Shown here: one piece after another, positions 1 through 8,943 of the stretch
Layout: every line of letters begins with the position of its first letter
Position numbering within the stretch: the first letter of the stretch is position 1
Assembly: GCA_022570795.1 (NCBI GenBank)
Contig: JAKUDP010000013.1
Coordinates: 186,001-250,000, forward strand
Direction: 5' to 3'
DNA: 64,000 nt
Source of the DNA: Sphaerulina vaccinii
Lineage: Eukaryota > Ascomycota > Dothideomycetes > Mycosphaerellales > Mycosphaerellaceae
Translations under genes and position numbers: made by a program
Notes under the pieces: generated by a model
What the model was told of the DNA's origin: nothing
The model's database searches: none
Seen by the model: only the letters and a program-made list of their open reading frames with translations

Positions 1-746
1 TGCTCAACCTCGATCTGCTTGTGGCGTTCTTCGTCTTCGGCCTCTCGCCGTAGACGTTCTGAAACACCTTCATACCAGGCCACCATATGCTTGTCCGGGT
101 CGATCGGGAAGCACTCCCTAGGTAGGATTTTGGGAAACACAGCTCCAGTATCATGATCCTTCACATCCCACTTTGCGACAGCTTCACGTAAGAAGCTCGA
201 ATGCTCTTCGGGGCCTAGTAGAAGCTGTATTGTCTGCCACATGATCCATCCTTCGGTCTTCAGCGCTGGTACTGTAGGATCTGTGAAGGCAGTCTGATGG
301 GTATGATGCAGCGGCTGTAGACTGTGCAGACAGCCTAGGCTCTTGTAGATGAAAGCGATGCTCTCGCTGGGTGTGCCGAGGAACAGCTGGTCATAGTTGC
401 CATGTAGGTCGCGGTAGAAATGCGCAAGCTGGTTTGGCGTAAGATCTGGATTGTCAGAAGGCTCGAACTGCTCGTTCTGTCGCGCGTATCAGCTCCTATC
501 TCTGCGACTACGCCCTGCGCAACCACTCACCATCAAGTCCTTTAAACCTCTGAGCAGCGCCTTGAGCTTGTCAGTGCCCGTTTTGTCCGGCTTGAACAGA
601 TAGCCCCAGTACTCGTAAGCCTCGCGCTGTTCCACGTCCTTTTCATGCTCGTCGACCTTCTCTTGCTGCGCTTCCTGTCGCGCTGCGTGTTCGTTCGGAG
701 GTGTCGGAGGTGTCGCTTGCGGCGAAGTAGTTGTTGCGCTCGCCAT
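1..746 (-). CDS. DUF7514-like fungal protein, N-terminal part (runs off window)
   Basis: Two exons are visible, 531-746 and <1-476, joined in phase 0 across a 54-nt intron (477-530; GTGAGT donor, ACAG acceptor). The first 72 residues are acidic and Gln/Glu-rich, then reach a conserved block (YWGYLFKPDKTGTDKLKALL). Exon 2 continues with an HFYRDLHGNYDQLF-like helix, then SLGCLHSL and EGWIMWQTIQLLLGPEEH. This order resembles the fungal DUF7514 domain, usually found at the N terminus of long, otherwise disordered proteins. The frame stays open to base 1, so the C terminus lies outside. The start at 746 gives MASATTT and is the first ATG of the frame. Function is unknown. Family assignment is from memory of the motif layout; the exon structure is seen directly. 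Confidence 0.75.
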
Positions 747-1494
747 GGTCTGGCCTGGAGTGTATCCTGCCCAGGGTCGAGTATACTAGCAATGTTCGAG
801 CGATGTCTGGAGGTATCTTGTCGTCGTACATGAAGCTGGGGGAAGCTATCAAACTAGCAAATGGAGAATACAAAGATCAGTGTACGATAATGGCGGCCGC
901 AGCTGCAACGGGCGCTGACAGGTGTTGCTCAGCGGTTCCTTGCCTGCCACCTGCACGGTGATGTCTGTTTCGTGTCGTCGGTAACTGTCGCATAGACTTC
1001 TGAATGGCAGATTAAGAGAAGAGACGGTCGTGTAGCACAGTCACCATCGTGGCGAAGTCCTCCAATCCGTGCAACTTGTCAGAACTGAGATATCGCGAAG
1101 GATGACCTGCATGCATGACAGGATGGTGGTTGTTCCGAGATGGACGTCATATCCTTTGGCTGCAGATAGAATAAGGCAAACATCAGGCCACAAAGACAGC
1201 AACAAGGAAGGTGAGAATGGAAGCGTGAGAGTGAGTAGAGACATTTGAACATTTGAACATCTTCATTTCCTTCGTAACAGCTGGGAGTAAAGCCTCCGTG
1301 AGTATCTTCTCATGCAGTAAGGTACAGTAGCGGTCGCCATCAGATCCACTGATGAAGACCTTTCTTTCGCTGGTATAAACACACCTTCTCTTTCTCATGC
1401 CACATCTATGTCGCTGAACTGGACCCGTAATCTTGCAGCAACGCCATACGCCAGAACAGACATGCTGAGCAATGCAAAGCGGTACGGAACCACT
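747..1494. other. intergenic
   Basis: This lies between the 5' end of the DUF7514-like gene and the 3' end of UGP1. It should hold the promoter of the former and the 3'UTR of UGP1. No convincing ORF, RNA gene or repeat was seen. Confidence 0.6.
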
Positions 1495-3485
1495 CTAGTG
1501 CTCGAGCAGACGCAAGCTACCCTGGACAACCACGTTCTCCAAGACTGATCCTGGAGGCACGTCGATGGTGCTGCCCTCGGTGGCCACGATGATGACAGTA
1601 CCCTTGAGCACGACACCACGACCAAGGTTGACGGCACCGGTGATGGTGAGATGGTCAAGCTCAAGGATCTTGGGGATCGATGGGATGCGGGACTGGAAGT
1701 TGGAGACCTTCTTGAAGTCGCCGCCAAGCTTGATCAATGGAGCTGGGCCGAAGCGGTTGGGATCCATCACTAGCTGGCCGTGCTTGAGTGTGTACAGATC
1801 CGACTTGACGAGCATCAAGTCAGAGCAGGTCTTGACAGGCAAGAAACGACGACGTGGCACATTGACGCCGTGTGCGTTGTGGAAGTGCTTGATGGCAGCA
1901 CCGACCGCGGTCTCGAGCTGAATAATATTCAGATCGGCCTCGCCCTTGTTGTCTGCCGGGATGCTCTTTCCATTGGGGATGATCTCCATCTGGAGCTCAT
2001 TGTTCTCGACAATGCGCTTGACGGCACGCAAATTCATCCAGATATTGTTGGTGTTGAAGTACTTGAACTTCTTGATCGACTTGAATTCGTTGACGTACTG
2101 CTTTGGCACCTGAGCAATCTCGAGGAGACGGGCTTGACCTTCGTAGTCGATGATGGTGCCTCCCTTGACGTCGGCCTTCGTCTTGTCAGTGAGCTCCATG
2201 ATGTATTCGGCTTTGGATTCAACCATGTGCTGGAGGATGTTGAGGTCAACGACAGCGCCCAAGTTGTCAGCGTTGGACAGGAAGAGGATCTCCACGCCAC
2301 GCTCAATAAGCTTGTCGAGGATGCCGCTATTGTACAGAGACTCGAAGACATCACCGTGTCCAGGTGGGTACCAGTCTGAGATCTTGGAGTCTGCAGTCTT
2401 CGGTGCTGGGAGCAGGGAGTCCTTGAGGACACGTGGGTAGCGCGACTGGTTGAATGTGAGAATGTCGATGTTGTGACCCTCATACTTCTTGATGATGGAC
2501 GCGGTGTCCGAGTCGGTGTTGAAGGAGTTCATCAGCACAAACGGGACGTTAACGTCGTATGTGCGGTTCAGGTACTCAATCTGGCGGACCGACAGGTCAA
2601 GGAAGGACATGCCGTCGCGAACTTCGATGACGGACTTGGGGCCGACGCATCCCATGGAGGTACCAAGACCACCATTGAGCTTCAGAACGGCGAGCTTGTT
2701 AAGGAATTCGACGGATTCTGAGTTTCCAAGGCTGTTGTAGTCGACAACCTGCTCTGGCTTGGGTGGTGCAATTCGGTTCCAGTCGATCTCATTGCTCTTG
2801 GCCTTGTCGTTGAGATAGCGGCGGAACAGGGCAAAGAAGTTGTCCATCTCTGTCTCAAAGCGCTGTGAAAGAGTCAGTGGCAGCTCAAGCGCTGGTAGAT
2901 GAGGAGGTAGTACTGACCTTCTTCTCCTGTGGGTCCTTGACGGTGTCCCCCAGGCTGTTGAGGGAGTTGCGCATCTGGGAGGCGGCCACTGATGTCGACG
3001 TGTTCTCGAATGCCTGGAACGAAGGCATTTTCTGTCAGCATATGCTCTTGGATGGCACGGACGCTGTCTGCGACGAGAGACGCGGTGAGAGGTTCTGGGT
3101 CTTCTCCGGCAAGCCAACGAAAGATGGCTGCCATGCGGGTCGGTGATAGAGTGGCGTGGTGTGTTTTTGTGTGCAGAGAGTTGAGATGTCGAGGGAGTTG
3201 GTGGTGGGGGAGAGGTGGATGTGAGGTTGTGTGCTAGCTCTTTCACCGCCCGCCATCTGCTGATGGCCGACCTCGCTCGCCAGCGACGGACAGACCAAGT
3301 GAATGATGCTGCTCCTGCTGCTACCACCGCTGCTCGTCGTTGTCGCCAGCGCCCGCCAGCTCACTGAAGTGCAATGGAGGGAGACTTACAACGTGGGACT
3401 GCGTCTTTCCGTGGTGACGGCCCTCTGCCTCTCCGTTGGAGGGCTTCAGGCGCGCTGGGAGTGCGTCTTTGATGATGGATGCCAT
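1495..3485 (-). CDS. UGP1: UTP-glucose-1-phosphate uridylyltransferase (UDP-glucose pyrophosphorylase)
   Basis: Makes UDP-glucose from UTP and glucose-1-phosphate for glycogen, trehalose, cell-wall glucan and glycosylation; cytosolic. Three exons: 3390-3485, 2918-3013 and 1495-2862, giving 519 residues, the usual fungal length. Introns are 3014-3389 (376 nt, unusually long here) and 2863-2917 (55 nt), both phase 0. The nucleotide-binding signature LNGGLGTSMGCVGPKS follows KLAVLK, and the LSNADNLGAVVD segment and the C-terminal left-handed beta-helix repeats (LTITGAVNLGRGVVLKGTV) are intact. The start at 3485 gives MASIIKDALPARLKPSNGE, typical of filamentous-fungal orthologues. A further intron in the 5'UTR (3524-3618, GTGAGT to ACAG) is plausible. 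The long first intron carries a second possible start (see findings). Confidence 0.96.
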
Positions 3486-3523
3486 CTTTGCGGTCTCAGT
3501 GTGTTCTCGTAGCTGGTGGATGT

Positions 3524-3618
3524 CTGTTGTGAGGAAGGCGGTCAGTGTCAATGTCCAGGAAACAAAAGTTTGGGGCGGCTGCATCATAGCAACCACATCT
3601 AGGCAGCGGGGTACTCAC
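3524..3618 (-). other. probable 5'UTR intron of UGP1
   Basis: On the minus strand a GTGAGT donor (3613-3618) pairs with a CACAACAG acceptor (3524-3531), 95 nt in all, ending about 40 nt before the UGP1 start codon. This is a prediction from splice-site consensus only. Confidence 0.4.
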
Positions 3619-5076
3619 CCTGCGGACTTAAAGGGCTCTTCACTTGAGCAGTGTTGCTGGACGTCAGTAGTAGGGAGACGTGTTGTGTGTTGTGGAAGGG
3701 GAGGATGTTGGGGTGTGGAAGAGAAGAGGGCAAGTGGTTTGGGAAAGATGGTTTTATCGACTGCTGCCAGGCAGTCCAAGAGCTGCACCTTCCTCTGCAG
3801 GGTTCACGCGCGTTGGCCGCTAGAGCTGCTTCATCCTCAACGCCACGGCCAGATTATTGAGCCCACTGGTTGCTTTCCCAGGCACAGCTCCCACCACCAT
3901 CATCTCACAGCTGTTCTGAGCTGTCTTTCCGATACACCGCAGCGAAAACATGCGCCCGAATGTCTCGAGCTCGCCACTTCTTTCCATGTCCCGACAATGG
4001 CATGATCCTCGTCAGATTCATGCACATCACAGCCACGACCCCGAGCGCGGCTTCTCAGATATACCTGACGATCATTGCCAATCGCTCTAGCACTTGTCTC
4101 GAGCCTATAGATCATACGCTTCACACCGACAATCGCGCTTCCACCATTTTGATGCAATGCATCATCCCACTACGGTGGATTCGCGCGGTTGCGTCCGCCT
4201 GCAATTGAGTTTCGGCACGTCTTGCGACTCCAGCCTCTCCACGTTGTGAAGATGAACATTTTCCTTCGATCTATGCACCCCAGATGAGTACCATTGAACG
4301 TCGAGTCGCCCTCAACGCCTTCGAGTGTTGGTCCTCAAGGCTTTCAGCGAATGTGTCTCGAAGTCGGCAATTCACGGGACATCCACTTTTTGTCGAGCTC
4401 AGAATCTGATTGTGGCTTCGAACTCAACTGCTGCAAGGACCTGCCGGCAACCGATTACGCCACGACAAAGCTTCATGCCCCACGTGCACTACCATTCTCT
4501 GGCAGGATCAAAGATTGGTTCAGATATGAGTAGAATAGCCCTTGCTCTGAAGATATCAATAGAAGATAGGGGCTTGGTAGATTTATCGTTAGAAGCAGCA
4601 GCACACACCACACGACTCCTCGATAATGCACACGTTGCAAAAGCAACACAAAACTAGCAAGCAGGACACGACCACACGGCACTCAACACACCCACACGAG
4701 TTGTCTACTTCTGGCATTGGGCGCTTCTGCATGGCCAGATCAAGTAATTATATGGCTTTCTGAGGTCCGGCCGATCAAACCTCGTCCAATAATCAATGCT
4801 CGTTCTCCACTATCAAGGTTCAATGATAATGTCGCTTGCAGACCATTGCTTCATCTATCTGAGTCCTTACGGTATTCGTACTTGCATACAAGCCACGATT
4901 CACGTATCCACCACGTCGCAGCGGCAGTATGCCGGTTGCTCCACCCGTTTCATGGTGAGTAGTGGATCATCTCAGCCCTGCAACCCCTGTTGCCGCGACG
5001 ACGGAACACAGTCCGCTTGCCACGGTGCCTCGAATGTTGCTGGAGTCTTTCCTCCCATGGCACTGTCCCTCCTTTA
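3619..5076. other. intergenic, UGP1 upstream region
   Basis: About 1.45 kb between UGP1 (5' side) and the 3' end of the dihydroneopterin aldolase gene. Several frames stay open for 60-190 codons, but none shows recognisable domains, codon bias or consistent splice structure. It probably contains the UGP1 promoter. Confidence 0.5.
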
Positions 5077-5982
5077 TCAGACGTATGGTTTCGTGATCTT
5101 CAAGCCCGCCGACGACAGTGATGAGCGCTGAGGGTCGACTGATAATGTGGCAGCTCCTCCTGGTATGGTCCTCACAATCTCGATGACAGGAGCATCAGCC
5201 ACTGCAATAGCCCTTGGTTTCTCGACTCGCAACAAGAACTTCGAGCCAGGACAGAAGGCTTCCGGTAGTCTTTGAAGCAGCTGCTGATTCACGAACTCCA
5301 CAAGTGTCTCCAGGGTCTCGTAAGTCGTCTGCTGAACGATCTGCTATCACGTTAGCCGTTGCCATGGACCTCGGTGTGCCATGCTGTAACTCACCTCGAC
5401 CAGAGCGGGCTCGATGTCATACAGCAACTCCTGCCGCCCCTGCTGTACCGCGAAGCTTACCACAAGTGGCTGCTTCATTGTTCTCTCGTACGCGTTCACA
5501 CCAATGAGAGTCGGTATGGTCACGTTCTTGACACCGAAGCTGTTGGTGACAGGCTCCTGTCGCTTGCCCTCCTCGCCGTAACACGTATCGGAAGTCAGAA
5601 TGAGCTCCGTACCAAGCATGGTCGCTTTTGGGAGCATCAGTTGGACCACACTTCTTGCCACGATGAATCTGCCGTCCGCCTTCGTGGCCAAAGTGGATAT
5701 TGCGGATTCAACCGCCTGGATCACGTTCTTGGAGTCCTGCTGACAGTTGGCTCTGATGGCCTTGGTGAGGTTTCCATAGTGTATCGTGCTATCATCTAGC
5801 TTGTCGGCATCTGATGCCGTGCTGAATCCCTTTCTCAAGAGGAGGTGTACGCTCACAGATCCGATTTGCTCCTTGAGATTGCCCCAGACGTCACGCGCGA
5901 TGATCGGACTGGCCAGTTGAATATTCTTGACGTGGATGCTGTCATGAGAGCTATCTCCGGTGTCGAAGCTGAAATCTGCCAT
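5077..5982 (-). CDS. tandem dihydroneopterin aldolase (FolB-like) protein
   Basis: Exons 5395-5982 and 5077-5340 are joined over a 54-nt intron (GTGAGT to GCAG, phase 0), giving 283 residues. Two FolB-type units are visible: residues about 12-120 (DSIHVKNIQLASPIIARDVWG, then ENA-like helices) and about 155-265 (VTNSFGVKNVTIPTLIGVNAYER, LVEFVNQQLLQRL, RVEKPRAIAVADAPVIEI). Dihydroneopterin aldolase cleaves 7,8-dihydroneopterin in folate synthesis. In yeast Fol1 this duplicated unit is fused to HPPK and DHPS; here it stands alone, as in several filamentous ascomycetes. The chosen start gives MADFSFDTGD. An upstream in-frame ATG at 6273 could add a basic N-terminal extension (see findings). Activity of both units is inferred. 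Confidence 0.88.
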
Positions 5983-6878
5983 CGCCCTGTCGCCTTCTTG
6001 GTGAGCTCGGTCGTTGTGAGGATGAAGAAAGAAGTGCGTGCTGTCTGTGTCTTGGGAAGAGAGATGTGATGGAGATGTCGTCTGGAAAAATGTGACTGTG
6101 AAGGGAAATAAGACCCGAGATCGCAGGAATTGCTTGCTCGGTGAGCCTACGAACTTACTCTCTATATAGTAAGGAGATAGAAAAGCGAATTCACTTACCT
6201 TGGTGATGGAGATAGAATGCACGATTTTGTATAGGGAGTGCCCTCTGGCGAGAAGGCGCTTCGCTTGGCGCACTCTCGCGGTTCAACCTTCCGTAGTCGT
6301 TCCTCTTCCACTTCCTCCTTCTCCTACACATACACAACATCAACATCAACATTCCACTCCTCGACAAAAACCACAGCTTGGCGGTGATAAAGACCGCGTG
6401 CCCTCTGGGGATAGCGATATACTGATACACATGTGGCGATCATGAATCCGCCGCGACTGGCTTCGGACCTTCGGCGTGTGACGCGAATCAAGAACCTAGA
6501 ACCACGAACCACACCTGTATAGTACCGTCTGTCAGACCGGAGTACTCGCGTCGGATCATGCGAACACGATCAATGCATACCGAGATTCTGGCTGAGGGAA
6601 TGCGCTCTTCCATTAAGGCAGGTTGACTGGTTTGACGATACGACTAGTCCGACAAAGGAAGACACTTGGAACACTACTTGCAAATGGAAATCTGCGTGTA
6701 CAAGCTCGCCTCCTGTGTCCGAGCAACAGCCGGATGTCGTCGTCTGCGTGAAGTCTTGCTGGATACCTGTCCCGAGAGGCATCAGTAGAGGCAGAGCAGA
6801 AACCGAGGTGCCTCACGACACGACCTAGACTGTGCACAGCCATATACTACGCAGGATTCTGCTTACTCATCAACACCA
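5983..6878. other. upstream region of the aldolase gene, with likely 5'UTR intron
   Basis: On the minus strand a GTAAGT donor (6193-6198) and TTTCCAG acceptor (ending 6082) define a 117-nt intron upstream of the aldolase start. The rest, up to the tRNA, shows no convincing gene on either strand. Confidence 0.45.
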
Positions 6879-7021
6879 GCGCCCGTAAGTTGCCACACTT
6901 CGGATTCACTTCCATCAAGCCTCAGCTAACAACTCATCAGTTGGCCCAATGGTTAAGGCATCAGACTTCGACCTTATTAGCGGGAATCTGAGGATTGCGG
7001 GTTCGAGTCCCGTGGGGCGTT
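6879..7021 (+). tRNA. tRNA-Arg(UCG), split by two introns (one spliceosomal-like in the acceptor stem)
   Basis: The D arm (6944-6959), anticodon stem TCAGA/TCTGA (6961-6965, 6987-6991), five-base variable loop, T arm (GCGGG TTCGAGT CCCGT, 6997-7013) and 3' acceptor strand GGGGCGT (7014-7020) are all present. The anticodon loop CTTCGA...A gives UCG, interrupted at the canonical 37/38 site by 14 nt (6972-6985). The seven bases just before T8 do not pair with the 3' acceptor strand. If 6885-6940 is removed as an intron, GCGCCC (6879-6884) plus T6941 pairs with GGGGCGT at all seven positions (two G-U). Mature exons are thus 6879-6884, 6941-6971 and 6986-7021. A-box and B-box sequences match consensus. 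It could instead be a tRNA pseudogene with a lost 5' end. Confidence 0.75.
6885..6940 (+). other. spliceosomal-type intron inside the tRNA-Arg acceptor stem
   Basis: It is 56 nt long, starts GTAAGT, has GCTAAC as branch point (6925-6930) and ends CATCAG, 10 nt after the branch site. These are the same signals and size as the protein-gene introns in this window, for example 47367-47421. Position is between tRNA nucleotides 6 and 7. Confidence 0.6.
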
Positions 7022-7084
7022 CTATCCGTTCTATCGACGGCGAGACATGTTGCACACTGAATATGTGCGAGTAAATCTGCCATC

Positions 7085-7108
7085 TTTTTGCCTTTTTGCT
7101 CAATTTTT
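7085..7108 (+). terminator. cluster of three T5 runs downstream of the tRNA
   Basis: TTTTT occurs at 7085-7089, 7093-7097 and 7104-7108, about 65-85 nt past the tRNA 3' end. T runs of this kind stop RNA polymerase III. The distance is longer than the usual 10-20 nt, so assignment to this tRNA is inference. Confidence 0.4.
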
Positions 7109-7425
7109 GGTCTTGGGCCTAATTGGGGAAGGAGCAGCTCAGTCAGTACTTCCTAGCTCTTCTCCCTGGAACATCATGCAAGTACGGAGATGCGGAACCT
7201 TTTGCATACTCAACAGTCGTCCAAAGCATCATCAGTGTATGTCGTCGGCATACAGTCAGCAGGGCAGCTATACAAGTGAACGATGTTTTGATAATGCAGT
7301 CTATTTCACTAGCTCGATTGCTTTACGCACCTGAACGCTTTTTGACCTTCTACTCTGCGCCGATCATCTGCACAGTATACCATACAACCTCCTACCTTTC
7401 CCTCCCATCGGTCCAGCCTCACCTA

Positions 7426-8358
7426 TCATCTCCTCTCCAAATTTGCCAAAACCCACTCCACCCCCTCAACAACCACTTCCGGCTCAGTCAACTGCACGAA
7501 ATGTCCACTCTTCCTCGCAAACACTAACTCATGCTTTCTCGACAACTTAAGATGCTCCCTCATCAAACCTTCCATCTTTCCACCCACAGTTCTAATCATC
7601 TCTCTCACATAAGCCCTCTGCTCTTCAGTACCATTACCTCTCGCGATACTCGCATTGTACATGTTCAACCAATCCCTACTTCTCGTCCCAGCGATCACGT
7701 AGACAGGTTTATCGCCCACAAGTGGTTGCCGTTTGGCCAGACCTTTCGATCGAAGTGTTTCGAAGCTAGATGCGTATTCGTTCTCTTCTGCAGCTGCAGT
7801 CTCCCGAAACTTCTCAGTCTCCTCATCTCTTCTCCAAGCTTCCCACTCGGATGTGGTCATAACATTGTCCCTTTCAATTCCCGTACTCTCATAGAACTCA
7901 ACTCCTTTGAACAGGTCCCACAGAACTGGATCATTGACATTCACAACAAGTGGTGTGGTCTCATGATTCGCATCCACTAACACGAGACCAGCAATCCGAC
8001 TTGTGCCTGCGATCGTGATGTATTCGTTGATCAGAATGCCTGCCCAGGAACGGCCAACCAATATCAAAGGGTTCTTGATAGTAGCGTTTTTAATTAGGAG
8101 GTCAAGTTCGCTTGCTATGTTCTCTGCAGTAGGTGGATTTGGCGAAGTTTGGGAGTGTCCATAACCGGAGCGATCGTATGTGTATGCTGTAATGTTCGGA
8201 GGTAACTTTCGCAGTACAGGAGCCCAATTGAGTTGAGAACTTGCTATGCCAGAGACGAAGATGACTCCTGGAGTTGTGGAGTCTGGTTGATTTGTGTTGC
8301 CATGAGTGTAGAGTGCGAGGCTGTGTGTGCCGATGTTGGCCAAGGTTGGTACTACCAT
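7426..8358 (-). CDS. alpha/beta hydrolase fold protein
   Basis: A single-exon 310-residue protein. Residues 31-41 (GVIFVSGIASS) match the oxyanion-strand region; 62-69 (DRSGYGHS) is the usual DRxGxGxS turn. The nucleophile elbow is GRSWAG with Ser104, where the fifth position is Ala instead of the common Gly. LVLVDANHE (126-132) follows, and the catalytic His is His286 in KSGHFVQL; Asp229 is the likely acid. There is no signal peptide, so it is probably cytosolic. The substrate cannot be read from the sequence. It resembles the many fungal hydrolases related to esterases and epoxide hydrolases. Neighbours (a tRNA and a HET pseudogene) give no functional clue. Confidence 0.88.
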   Translation of the reverse strand: MVVPTLANIGTHSLALYTHGNTNQPDSTTPGVIFVSGIASSQLNWAPVLRKLPPNITAYTYDRSGYGHSQTSPNPPTAENIASELDLLIKNATIKNPLILVGRSWAGILINEYITIAGTSRIAGLVLVDANHETTPLVVNVNDPVLWDLFKGVEFYESTGIERDNVMTTSEWEAWRRDEETEKFRETAAAEENEYASSFETLRSKGLAKRQPLVGDKPVYVIAGTRSRDWLNMYNASIARGNGTEEQRAYVREMIRTVGGKMEGLMREHLKLSRKHELVFARKSGHFVQLTEPEVVVEGVEWVLANLERR

Positions 8359-8943
8359 GGTAAAGTGTTATCCAGAGTTGCGGTGTGGCTCGTGTCCTTC
8401 AATGTATGATGTGCTGTGCCTGATATACGAAGCCATATTGCTTTGTAATCAGAATCCTTCAGGAGATACCGAATATATGCCAGCCTGAGCTACGTTTGAT
8501 CAAACGTGAACAACCTGTTGGTTGCTTAGAAATATCGCCATTTGAGTGTCTGATGAGCTATCGCATTTTCGGAAAGAGCTTCGACATCAGCCAGCTCGCC
8601 ACGAATCGCGCCCAGTCTTTGCGCGAACTTCTCAAGTAGCTTGTACAATGGTCTCCATTGAGCACTGCAAACGTCAACGCTTGCACACGATGACTTACGA
8701 TGGCTTAGTATGCCTATCGTCGATCGAGCATGGCCCATTCATGCATGCTTACATAAGAGCAGCGGCTGAGGTGTGCATGCAGCTATGCCAGGCAGAAAAT
8801 GGCGTTGTCTCGAACTGCAGGTGGCTGTGCATTTGCGACACATCAGGCTGAGGGCGGCTTGCTCAGCCTTGCTCCTCTGGAGACCTTGTACTTCGTGAGC
8901 TGCTTGCAGACTTCCGTTCTATTTCGTATCCTGGGCCTAAGAG
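8359..8943. other. intergenic
   Basis: A divergent promoter region between the hydrolase (minus) and the HET pseudogene (plus). Nothing else was recognised. Confidence 0.6.

Noticed and set aside
3436..4005. 189-codon plus-strand ORF upstream of UGP1
   Set aside because: It overlaps UGP1 exon 1 antisense, has no domain or signal, and its codon use is unlike real genes here.
6915..7103. Minus-strand ORF containing RPTGLEPAILRFPLIRS
   Set aside because: It is the antisense translation of the tRNA; this phrase is a well-known kind of spurious annotation.
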